A program made the position numbers and the translations under genes. The notes under the pieces were generated by a model, which was not told the DNA's origin, ran no database searches, and worked only from the letters and a program-made list of their open reading frames with translations. DNA of 64,000 nucleotides, taken from assembly GCF_014495685.1 (NCBI RefSeq), contig NZ_JACTVI010000008.1:121068-185067 (forward strand), given 5' to 3'. Shown piece by piece: positions 57,926 through 64,000 of the stretch; position 1 is the stretch's first letter; every line of letters begins with the position of its first letter. This stretch comes from Streptomyces sp. TRM68367. GTDB taxonomy: Bacteria; Actinomycetota; Actinomycetes; Streptomycetales; Streptomycetaceae.

Positions 57926-58174
57926 TTAGCTCGATGGGCAGAGTGCGTGAAAGTTGGCTGACCCTGCGGGTCCGTACGCGGCTCCCCACAAGAGCCCTTG
58001 AACGCCTGACTTGGGGGCAATGGTGATCACGCAGTCACTGGAGCCAGGAGGCGGGGGAGGTTGAGGAAGAGCTGAGGCAGAGGTGGCAGTCATGATGGCC
58101 GTGGTGATGCCAAGGGCGGCTACGACAGCGGAACGTCCGAGGATGTAGCGCAAGCGCAGAGTGGTCATGCTCAT
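57926..58174 (-). CDS. Small secreted protein between tRNA-Pro and integrase (82 aa)
   Basis: From ATG 58174 (MSMTTLRLRYILGRS) the product has a signal peptide with hydrophobic core VVAALGITTAIMTATSASA and likely cleavage after ASA. A proline run LPQPPPPPG and a short mature domain with two Cys (SDCVITIAP, HALCPSS) follow. The longer upstream frame lacks a signal. The ribosome-binding site is weak. It lies downstream of int on the same strand and may be element cargo or an orphan chromosomal gene. No family recognised. Confidence 0.55.
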   Translation of the reverse strand: MSMTTLRLRYILGRSAVVAALGITTAIMTATSASALPQPPPPPGSSDCVITIAPKSGVQGLLWGAAYGPAGSANFHALCPSS

Positions 58175-58283
58175 AGCGTGTCCGGTCGCGGGGCTGTCAG
58201 TCGCCGAGGCATGCGACGCAACCTGATCGCGCGATCCCCCGAACGTGCGTCTACCTGCGGTCACGCAACCCAACGGACAGGTT

Positions 58284-59450
58284 CTAGCGCTCCGGACCGC
58301 GCTTAAAGATGCCGTCCATGACCACGGCACCGGTCTGGATCACCGGGCGGATCTGCTTGCGGTAGACCTCCTCGGTCACGGCCGTACCGGAGTGGCCGAC
58401 GAGCCGGGAGATCTCCTCCAGGGGAACCCCACGGTCGGAGAGCAGGGACACGAAGCTGTGCCGGAGCTCCCGGGGCGTCCACTCGTCGGCGTTGATCCCC
58501 TCGGCGTCCTTGAGCGCCTGGCGGAAGGCCCGCCGGACGTTGGTTGCGTCGAGCGGCTTGCCGACGGCCGAGGAGAAGACCAAGCCGTGTTCCTCCCAGC
58601 TGTCGCCAGCGGCGAGCCGCTCCCAGCCCTGGTCCTCGAACTGCTGCCACAGGACCTCGACGCAACGCGCCGGCAGAGCTAGCGTTCGCCGGGACTTCCG
58701 GGTCTTGGTGTCCCCGCCGCGCCGGACCGAGCGCCACACTGCGATGTGCGGAAGCTGCGGCAGGTCGGCATCCGGCTGGCCCTTCAGGAAGACGTGGTCC
58801 CAGGTGAGGGCTCGCAGTTCCTCCGTGCGGGCACCGGTCAGCAGGGCTACGACGATGTACGCGAGCATCGAGGTCCCCTCGGCCGCCTTGAGCACCGCCT
58901 CGGCCTGGGCGAAGGTGAGCGCCTTGGAGGGACGACCCTTCTGCCCCTGCGGCACGGAGCACAGCTCCACCACGTTGCGCTTGACCTTGTCCCGCGCCAT
59001 GGCCCGCTTGACCGAGCGGTTCAGGCAGGAGTGGATGGCCTGCAGAGTGCGCGTACTGAGTGTCTGGGCCTTGGCAGCCAGCCAGCGGTCGACGTCTTCC
59101 GCGCTGAGGTCGCGGAGCTTCCGGGCGCCCAGAGCCGGGATCACATGGTTCTGGCTCAGGATGGTGCAGTTCTCGACGGTGCCCGGTTCACGACCCGCCA
59201 GGCCGTAAGCAAGCCAGTCGTTCACAGCGTCGGCGACGGTGTAGCCCGTGGGCGCGATCGCAAGGCCATCCTCGTGATCCCGCAACACCTCCTTGAGCTT
59301 GGTCTTCGCCTCTGTCTTGGTCTTGCCACTCCCCCGCTTCACAATCCGTTTGCCGCTCGGATCGAAGCCGAGGTTCGCCGTGGCGATCCAACGCTGTCGC
59401 TTCTCGTCCCAGTGGAGCCCGCCGTCACCGCGGCTGCGTCGCTTGGTCAT
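58284..59450 (-). CDS. int: Tyrosine integrase of the AICE (388 aa)
   Basis: A site-specific recombinase for integration into tRNA-Pro. N-terminal AP2-like arm-binding domain (GDGGLHWDEKRQRWIATANLGFD), SAM-like core-binding domain (about 65-165), and catalytic domain with Arg in LLTGARTEELRAL, the R-x-x-H box RELRHSFVSLLSDRG, LVGHSGTAVTEEVYRKQ with His and the Tyr nucleophile (about 363). ATG 59450 overlaps the xis stop by one base (TGATG), giving translational coupling of Xis and Int. It ends 480 bp from the tRNA, separated by a secreted-protein gene. Confidence 0.95.
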   Translation of the reverse strand: MTKRRSRGDGGLHWDEKRQRWIATANLGFDPSGKRIVKRGSGKTKTEAKTKLKEVLRDHEDGLAIAPTGYTVADAVNDWLAYGLAGREPGTVENCTILSQNHVIPALGARKLRDLSAEDVDRWLAAKAQTLSTRTLQAIHSCLNRSVKRAMARDKVKRNVVELCSVPQGQKGRPSKALTFAQAEAVLKAAEGTSMLAYIVVALLTGARTEELRALTWDHVFLKGQPDADLPQLPHIAVWRSVRRGGDTKTRKSRRTLALPARCVEVLWQQFEDQGWERLAAGDSWEEHGLVFSSAVGKPLDATNVRRAFRQALKDAEGINADEWTPRELRHSFVSLLSDRGVPLEEISRLVGHSGTAVTEEVYRKQIRPVIQTGAVVMDGIFKRGPER

Positions 59451-59638
59451 CAGGCAGCCTCCTCCAGCTGGTGCTGGATGAAGTCGTGCACGGCGTCGGC
59501 AGGTATGCGACGAGCCCCATCGATCTTGATGGAGGCCAGCCGGTGCGTACGGATCAGGTCGTAGACCTTGGAGCGTCCGACCTTGAGCCGCGTCATGACG
59601 TCCGACACCGTCAGCAGTTCGGGGGTGGCAGCGGTCAT
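59450..59638 (-). CDS. xis: Excisionase (62 aa)
   Basis: MTAATPELLTVSDVMTRLKVGRSKVYDLIRTHRLASIKIDGARRIPADAVHDFIQHQLEEAA: a complete HTH_17 excisionase (text here split by domain: recognition part SKVYDLIRTHRLASIKI, wing GARRIPADAV). It overlaps rep by 4 bp upstream (ATGA) and int by one base downstream, so rep-xis-int are one coupled operon as in pSAM2. Long upstream-open frames are shadows of rep. Confidence 0.92.
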   Translation of the reverse strand: MTAATPELLTVSDVMTRLKVGRSKVYDLIRTHRLASIKIDGARRIPADAVHDFIQHQLEEAA

Positions 59639-61011
59639 GCTGCGGCTCCTTCCTGAGCGAGTTGATCGCGTAGGGCTTCGCGGGCGGTTTCGCGGTTGGT
59701 TTGGAGATCCCGGGCGATGGTGGCGGCGAGGGCGGATTCGCCGGGGGTGTGGCCGTGTCCGGCGTACTGCCAGTCGGCCAGGACCAGGACGGTGTCCGGC
59801 TCCCGGTCGTCCAGGCCGAGGACTGCGTGTTCCTGGGCTGCGCGGTAGTCGGCGCGAACCTGGCGGAGGGCGCCAAGGGTGGTGGAGTAGCGGCGGGACT
59901 TGGAGGAGAAGTGGCCCCGGAAGCCGAGCATGTGAGCCCAGGCCCACAGGCGCCGGTCGGGGTAGAGCGGGTCGAGCTGCTTGCATGCCTCGATGAGGCG
60001 GCGGGTGTGGTCGGGGACGCCGTGGCGGTCGAGTTCGGCGAGTTCGCCGATGCGGCGGTCAAGGGTGCCGGTGTTCTCGGCGGCCTTGGTGGCGTACTTG
60101 GCGACGTAGGAGGCGACGGCCTGTTCGGTGATGTCGGAGCCGTCGCCGAAGGCCTTCACGGGGCGGACGTCGAGCTGAGTGCCCCAGCGGAAGGTACGGG
60201 CGGGCTGGTCCTCGGCGGCCGGTACGGAGACCGAGGTGTAGGAGTGCGCGGCAGCCGCACGGATCGCGTCGGCCAGGAGATCGACCGTCGCCCAGGACGG
60301 CGGGGCGGTCTCGGGTCCGTCAGGGCCGTCGATGCGGATGACGGCGTGGAAGTGCACGGCGCCGCGCTTCTGGAACTCGGCGACCTTTCCGTAGGAGAGG
60401 CGGGCGCACTCCTTCAGCTCCCGCTGCGTGATGCCGGCGCGGGCGGCGATCTCGCGGCGGAGCCGGTTGGTGAAGCGCTGCCAAAGCTGCCCGGCATGGT
60501 TGTTGAACAGCACCGCGCCCGCGTAGTCGTAGGTGGCCGGGTCCAGGGCCGTACCGAGTTGCGGGGCGTCTGCGGCGTGGTGGGTGCCGCAGCGGCAGGC
60601 TCCTCGATCGGGCCGGTTATGGACCGGGCCGAAGGAGGGGGCGGTGAGGGTGGCGAAGACCCGGGGATGATCCCGGACAGTGGCGGGGATGTCGCGGCGG
60701 TCGTCGCCAGCCAGGCCTGCGCGGATGAGGTGGTAGGTGTCGCCCGCGTAGGTCCAGGCGCAGGACGGGCAGCGGGACGCGCGGCGGTTGCCGCATGCGA
60801 CACGGAGACGGCCGCCCGGCTCGTTCGCGGTGGAGTAGTGGTGCAGGGTCTCGCCGGTGGTCTTGTCCTTGTGCAGGGACCAGCCGGTCAGGTGGATGGG
60901 GTCGGCGCAGCCGCCGGTCCGGCGGATCTGCTCATGCCAACGGTCGTAGTCAGAGGCCGAAGCCACCCTCAGCAGGTCGCCGAGGGTGGTCGGGTCGAGC
61001 ACATCAGACAC
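59635..61011 (-). CDS. repSA: Rolling-circle replication initiator (RepSA-like)
   Basis: A 458-residue replication initiator of AICEs. The GTG at 61011 overlaps the upstream zinc-ribbon stop and has GGGAGAG five bases ahead. A Cys-rich N-terminal segment (RVACGNRRASRCPSCAWTYAG) leads to a HUH motif in GAVHFHAVIRIDG (metal-binding His pair) and the nicking Tyr motif VASYVAKYATKAAE. These are the hallmarks of rolling-circle Rep proteins. The enzyme would nick the element's double-strand origin, probably inside or near the gene, to replicate the excised circle. It is coupled to xis by ATGA. Confidence 0.93.
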   Translation of the reverse strand: MSDVLDPTTLGDLLRVASASDYDRWHEQIRRTGGCADPIHLTGWSLHKDKTTGETLHHYSTANEPGGRLRVACGNRRASRCPSCAWTYAGDTYHLIRAGLAGDDRRDIPATVRDHPRVFATLTAPSFGPVHNRPDRGACRCGTHHAADAPQLGTALDPATYDYAGAVLFNNHAGQLWQRFTNRLRREIAARAGITQRELKECARLSYGKVAEFQKRGAVHFHAVIRIDGPDGPETAPPSWATVDLLADAIRAAAAHSYTSVSVPAAEDQPARTFRWGTQLDVRPVKAFGDGSDITEQAVASYVAKYATKAAENTGTLDRRIGELAELDRHGVPDHTRRLIEACKQLDPLYPDRRLWAWAHMLGFRGHFSSKSRRYSTTLGALRQVRADYRAAQEHAVLGLDDREPDTVLVLADWQYAGHGHTPGESALAATIARDLQTNRETAREALRDQLAQEGAAA

Positions 61012-61186
61012 GCGCACTCTCCCGGGCACGGGCGGGGACGGTGCCCTGGCCGTGGCAGGCCGGGCAGTTGGCGGTGATGGTGTGCCGGTGGCCGTGCCTG
61101 TCGCGGCTGCCGGTGGTGATGGCGGCGATGGCGAAGCCGTCGCAGTTCGGGCAGATGCGGGCCGTCGATGTGGTGCGGTGCGTCAT
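61004..61186 (-). CDS. Small zinc-ribbon protein (60 aa)
   Basis: MTHRTTSTARICPNCDGFAI... with two CxxC motifs (CPNC and CPACHGQG, the latter DnaJ-zinc-finger-like). ATG 61186 has a strong site GGAAGGAA. It overlaps the rep start by 8 bp. Small zinc-ribbon genes upstream of repSA are common in AICEs; function unknown. Confidence 0.8.
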   Translation of the reverse strand: MTHRTTSTARICPNCDGFAIAAITTGSRDRHGHRHTITANCPACHGQGTVPARARESARV

Positions 61187-61274
61187 GCTGGGTGTTCCTT
61201 CCGGTTGCGAGATCGGACAGGGACGGCGCCCGGAGCGGACGAGACTTGGCGGTTGAGGCCGCTCCGGGGGCCGG

Positions 61275-61592
61275 TCAGCGCCGCTTCATCTCCGAGGCGA
61301 GCAGGGAGCGCAGGACGACGGCACAGACGGCGACCGAGGCGCCGGTGATGGCGACCGCCAGGAGCATGGAGACCAGGACGGCGCCGACGACCAGGACCAC
61401 GGCGGTACCGCCGCCGACGAGGGCGAGCGCGGTGCCGGGGGTGAACTGCACCATCGGCCGGGACGAGGCCGCGGCAACCGGTGCGGGCGGCGGAGTCTGA
61501 GCGGCCGGGACAACGGTGGTCGGCTCGACCACGACAGGCGGCGTGACCTGACCGGTCGGCGTGGGCATGGTCGGGATCTTCGGACGGAACAT
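61275..61592 (-). CDS. SpdD-like spread protein (105 aa)
   Basis: A small membrane protein with a Pro/Thr/Val-rich N-terminus (TPPVVVEPTTVVPAAQTPPP) and two hydrophobic segments (ALALVGGGTAVVLVVGAVLVSML and AVAITGASVAVCAVVLRSLLA), ending EMKRR. This matches the SpdD family that helps spread Streptomyces plasmids and AICEs within recipient mycelium. It stands in the transfer module with gaps under 90 bp. Confidence 0.82.
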   Translation of the reverse strand: MFRPKIPTMPTPTGQVTPPVVVEPTTVVPAAQTPPPAPVAAASSRPMVQFTPGTALALVGGGTAVVLVVGAVLVSMLLAVAITGASVAVCAVVLRSLLASEMKRR

Positions 61593-61616
61593 CAGCGGTT
61601 CTCCCTTCCGGGGCGG

Positions 61617-61772
61617 TTACTTGACGAAGGTGTCGATGGCGGGGGCCAGGACGCTGTCGGCGAGGAGGAAGCCACCGAGCAGCAGAACGGCGATGAGCCA
61701 GGCGGGCGGGCGGATGAGCTTGACGCCGAGGTAGCCGACGACGAGCAGCGCGAGCCAGAGCGGAACTTCCAT
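61617..61772 (-). CDS. Small membrane protein of the transfer module (51 aa)
   Basis: ATG 61772 to TAA 61617 encodes MEVPLWLALLVVGYLGVKLI, then RPPAWLIAVLLLGGFLLADSVL and APAIDTFVK: two short membrane helices joined at RPP. Proteins of this size and pattern are found beside spdD in Streptomyces AICEs. A 95-residue frame in another register across this place is a shadow. It probably supports intramycelial spread. Confidence 0.75.
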   Translation of the reverse strand: MEVPLWLALLVVGYLGVKLIRPPAWLIAVLLLGGFLLADSVLAPAIDTFVK

Positions 61773-61785
61773 GGCGGACGGCCTC

Positions 61786-61977
61786 CTAGCGGACGCGGCA
61801 GCGGTGGGTGCGGGCGGCGAGCTGGGCGGCGGACTGGCTGGAGTAGTCGGAGGACCAGCCGCACCGGTCGGCGGTGCACACGGCGGCGTACTTGGTCTGA
61901 CCGCGCCGGTCGCGGTGGGTGCCGATCTGCACCGGCCCGATTCGCATCACGGAGTGGAAGTGGTCGCGGGCGGGCAT
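61786..61977 (-). CDS. Mobile element transfer protein (63 aa)
   Basis: MPARDHFHSVMRIGPVQIGTHRDRRGQTKYAAVCTADRCGW... with a Cys pair (VCTADRC) and a C-terminal RTHRC. The GPVQIGTH, KYAAVCTA and SAAQLAARTHRC strings identify the family called mobile element transfer protein in Streptomyces AICEs. The first or second Met (residue 11) may be the start. Function unknown beyond association with transfer. Confidence 0.82.
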   Translation of the reverse strand: MPARDHFHSVMRIGPVQIGTHRDRRGQTKYAAVCTADRCGWSSDYSSQSAAQLAARTHRCRVR

Positions 61978-61978
61978 G

Positions 61979-62173
61979 TCAGTCGGTTTCCTCTCGGGTC
62001 AGGGCCGGGTTGGGGAAGGCGGCGCGGATGCTGGCGGCGGTGGCAGGGTCAGGGGTGCGGCGGGCGGCTTCCTCGGCGAGCAGGTGGGCGAGGAGGGGCC
62101 GGTTCGCGGCGGCCATCTCGTGGGCGGCGTCGAGGTGGTCGGCGGCGGTCAGGTCGGCCGGGTCACTGGTCAT
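61979..62173 (-). CDS. Hypothetical AICE protein (64 aa)
   Basis: ATG 62173 encodes MTSDPADLTAADHLDAAHEM, then AAANRPLLAHLLAEEAARRT and a short acidic end. It is helical, Ala-rich and acidic, without membrane segments. It lies one base from the mobile element transfer gene. Similar small acidic genes occur at this place in related elements; no function known. Confidence 0.7.
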   Translation of the reverse strand: MTSDPADLTAADHLDAAHEMAAANRPLLAHLLAEEAARRTPDPATAASIRAAFPNPALTREETD

Positions 62174-62192
62174 GGCGTGTCTCCCGTCGATG

Positions 62193-62858
62193 TCAGGCGA
62201 GTTGGGCGGCGATGGCATCGGCGAGCTGGGGCGGGACGCCGAGGCGGGCGCGCAGGGTGTCGGTGTCGATCGGCGTACCGGTGCGGGAGCGGTGGTCGTC
62301 GGCGACCTTGCGGGCATGGTCGACCAGCGCGGCCGGGACCGGCACGGCCGGAGCGGGCTCGACGGCGGGGAGGGCCGGGGTGTCGTCACCCGCCGGAATC
62401 GGCTCAGGAACAGGCTCGGGTTCGGTCTCGGTAACCGGCTCAGGGTCCGGCTCGGTGACCGGGGCCATGGGTGCCGGCGGTTCCGGCACCGGGTCTGTGG
62501 CGGAGTGGGCGAGAAGCGTGCCGCCCATGAACGCCAGGGCGGGCCAGGCTGCGACGAGGATGCGCAGCCAGGCCGGGACGTCGGTCAGGTCGAGGAGTCC
62601 GGCGGTGGCGACGTTGGCGCCGAGCGAGGCCACCAGGGCGATCACGAACCAGCACCAGGCCAGCCGGGACGGCCCGTCGGAGCGCAGCCGCCGCCAGGCA
62701 GCGACCAGGAGCAGGTCCACGCTGATCGGGTAGGCCCAGGCTTTCCAGCCGTCCTGTCCGGCAGCGGCGGCCAGGTCGTGCAGGTGGGCGAAGGACAGCG
62801 CCCCGGCGATGACGGCCTGGACCAGGACGGCGTCGACGCGGAGAGCGGGGCGAGTCAT
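62193..62858 (-). CDS. DUF2637 membrane protein
   Basis: A 221-residue protein from ATG 62858 (SD GGAAGGA; a GTG one codon earlier is possible). Four hydrophobic segments in the first 120 residues (AVLVQAVIAGALSFAHLHDLA, AYPISVDLLLVAAW, WFVIALVASLGANVATAGLL, ILVAAWPALAFMGGTLLA) form the DUF2637 domain. An acidic Pro/Glu repeat linker (PEPVTETEPEPVPEPIP) leads to a C-terminal helical DNA-binding-like segment (DDHRSRTGTPIDTDTLRARLGV). It is a standard AICE gene next to the translocase, sometimes compared with TraA-type proteins. Confidence 0.87.
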   Translation of the reverse strand: MTRPALRVDAVLVQAVIAGALSFAHLHDLAAAAGQDGWKAWAYPISVDLLLVAAWRRLRSDGPSRLAWCWFVIALVASLGANVATAGLLDLTDVPAWLRILVAAWPALAFMGGTLLAHSATDPVPEPPAPMAPVTEPDPEPVTETEPEPVPEPIPAGDDTPALPAVEPAPAVPVPAALVDHARKVADDHRSRTGTPIDTDTLRARLGVPPQLADAIAAQLA

Positions 62859-62941
62859 CACGGTTCCTTCCTGTCGTGAGGCATGGCGGGGGTAGGGACC
62901 TGGCGCGAAGCGGTCACGCCGACCGGTGGAGCAGGGGAAGG

Positions 62942-63898
62942 TCAGGCGGTGGCGGGGGCTGTCTTGGACAGCGGCACCCGGTCCGAGGGCAGCGCGGCGA
63001 CCGCGGGCCGGTAGGCGGCCAGGGCGGGCAGATCGGGGGTGCGGTCGGCGTACCTGTTGCAGGTGTTCACGGCCTGGCGCAGCGAGGTGTGCGGGGCGCG
63101 GATGCGGTGCCAGCCCCCGGTCGAGTCACCGGCGATGGCCACCCCGCGAGTCTCGGCCGGGATCTGGATCGCGGCCAGGACAGCGTCCGGTGAGATGTCG
63201 CCGAAGGCCATGTTCGCGCTTGTTTCGTCGTTGACGCGGTGGGCGGTGCGGCCGGTGAGCTGGGCGCGGAGCATGGTGATGCCCTTGCCGAGTTCGGAGC
63301 CGAAGCGCTGCCCGCAGATCTCCAGGTAGATGCCGGCCGCGCGGCCGAGCTGGGCAAGACGGACCAGCGCGGTGATGATCCGGTCACGCCGCTTCTCCTC
63401 CTCCTTGCTGGCGAACAGGGCGAGTTCGGCGACCTCGTCGACCAGAACCACGACCGGCACCGGGCGAATGTCGTCGGGCAGGTCCCAGATATCGGCGGCG
63501 ATCTCCGCATCCGGCACCGCGACACTGATGCGCTGCTCAGCCCGGATCAGTTGGTAGACCTCCTCCATGTGCGTCACCAGCGCTTCCAGCAGTTCCAGGG
63601 CGGTGTCGGGGTTGTCGGCCAGAGCGGAGAACCGGCGCGCGAGCGGGAACAGCTGGACGCCTTGCTTGCAGTCAACGCCGACCAAGGCGACGTCCATCGG
63701 GGCGAGCCCGGCAACCAGGTTGCGCTGATAGACGGACTTGCCGGACTCCGTCGCGCCAAGGGTCAGACCGTGGGGGACGGCGCGGTAGTCGCGGTAGTGC
63801 ACCGAGCCGTCCTCCCGCAGCGCGACCGGAACCCGCATCGGGCACGTGTCCGTCTTGGCGGGCATCTGGACCTGCTTGAGCACGTCGTAGCCGGTCAT
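62942..63898 (-). CDS. FtsK/SpoIIIE-type conjugative DNA translocase (TraB-like)
   Basis: The motor for double-stranded DNA transfer in AICEs. ATG 63898 (GAGG five bases upstream) gives 318 residues; the frame stays open to the window edge, so a longer protein is possible. Walker A is GATESGKSVYQRNLV (about 50-64), Walker B is VPVVVLVDEVAEL (about 148-160), and the FtsK-type ICGQRFGSELGKGITMLRAQLTGRT follows. The protein is shorter than pSAM2 TraSA-type proteins, lacking an N-terminal membrane domain within the window. It would assemble a hexameric pore with TraA/Spd proteins. Confidence 0.88.
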   Translation of the reverse strand: MTGYDVLKQVQMPAKTDTCPMRVPVALREDGSVHYRDYRAVPHGLTLGATESGKSVYQRNLVAGLAPMDVALVGVDCKQGVQLFPLARRFSALADNPDTALELLEALVTHMEEVYQLIRAEQRISVAVPDAEIAADIWDLPDDIRPVPVVVLVDEVAELALFASKEEEKRRDRIITALVRLAQLGRAAGIYLEICGQRFGSELGKGITMLRAQLTGRTAHRVNDETSANMAFGDISPDAVLAAIQIPAETRGVAIAGDSTGGWHRIRAPHTSLRQAVNTCNRYADRTPDLPALAAYRPAVAALPSDRVPLSKTAPATA

Positions 63899-64000
63899 CC
63901 GCACCTCAACGACGCCTGACAGTGAGGATGTGACGTGGTGACGCCGCTGGTGGGTCTGACCCCTCGCCTGACTGACGTCTCGACTGTCCTGTTTGGGATT

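Larger units (their letters stand above)
57803..64000. mobile_element. AICE (integrative and conjugative element) at tRNA-Pro, partial
   Basis: Genes int-xis-rep lie next to the tRNA 3' end, followed by small transfer genes, SpdD, DUF2637 and an FtsK/TraB-type translocase, all on the minus strand. This is the module order of Streptomyces AICEs such as pSAM2. The rolling-circle initiator implies an excised, replicating circular form. The far end with the other att site, regulators and any kor/nudix genes lies beyond 64000. Confidence 0.85.

Noticed and set aside
61592..61879. 95-codon minus frame in the AICE
   Set aside because: Arg/Pro/Ser-rich shadow; the 51-residue membrane protein and the transfer protein in other frames explain the region better.

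Overview
The window is a high-GC actinobacterial chromosome segment, almost certainly Streptomyces. Codon third positions are strongly G/C. The gene order (tripeptidyl aminopeptidase, holB, a fused thymidylate kinase, topA, hppA, bldG with its anti-sigma partner, a Tad pilus operon, acsA, nhaA, marP-like protease, nth, crp, two ArsA-like ATPases, wblA, a class A PBP) is the order I recall for the S. coelicolor SCO3540-SCO3583 region. This is a recollection, not a database comparison. Conserved core chromosome spans about 3.1-57.8 kb and is flanked by two integrated elements, each beside a tRNA gene.

Left end (1-2992): the edge of an integrated element whose tyrosine integrase abuts the 3' end of tRNA-Thr(CGT). 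It has a divergent excisionase-like gene and the C-terminal remnant of a large serine recombinase whose catalytic domain is gone.

3-19.7 kb (mostly minus strand): a secreted aminopeptidase, DNA polymerase III delta', a 1076-residue membrane/dTMP-kinase/coiled-coil fusion, topoisomerase I with a Lys/Ala tail, a small membrane protein, a methyltransferase, a lipoprotein, the proton-pumping pyrophosphatase, and the anti-sigma/anti-anti-sigma pair that includes BldG.

19.7-28 kb: a plus-strand DECH-box helicase convergent with a seven-gene minus-strand Tad/Flp operon (TadZ-TadA-TadB-TadC-pilin-TadE-TadE-like), most junctions being 4-bp stop/start overlaps. The helicase 3' end and the last Tad gene overlap antisense by about 380 bp.

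28-45.7 kb: a HAD phosphatase, a probable small RNA, a degenerate Fic-like protein, a CooC/MinD-type ATPase, a deacetylase-like lipoprotein, a SulP transporter fused to a beta-carbonic anhydrase, acetyl-CoA synthetase with a DasR-type operator, NhaA, a holin-like protein, two hydrolase regions (one showing 3'-end duplication), a MarP-like protease, NUDIX, endonuclease III and Crp with a Crp-like site upstream.

45.7-57.8 kb: an IS481 relic, MBL and NUDIX hydrolases, an alpha/beta hydrolase broken by one in-frame TAG, RidA, DUF4177, two ArsA-like ATPases preceded by two DnaA boxes, wblA, a penicillin-binding protein, a GatB/YqeY protein, a metallophosphoesterase, and a truncated membrane-protein gene next to tRNA-Pro(CGG).

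Right end (57.8-64 kb): the int-proximal part of an actinomycete integrative and conjugative element (AICE) in tRNA-Pro: integrase, excisionase, rolling-circle initiator, zinc-ribbon protein, SpdD-like and small transfer proteins, DUF2637 and an FtsK/TraB-type translocase, all on the minus strand and tightly packed. A small secreted protein lies between tRNA and integrase. No rRNA, CRISPR array or biosynthetic cluster is visible. I see no clearly undescribed system; the most testable observations are the hydrolase with an in-frame stop, the acsA and crp operator candidates, the in-frame minisatellites and the DnaA boxes far from oriC.
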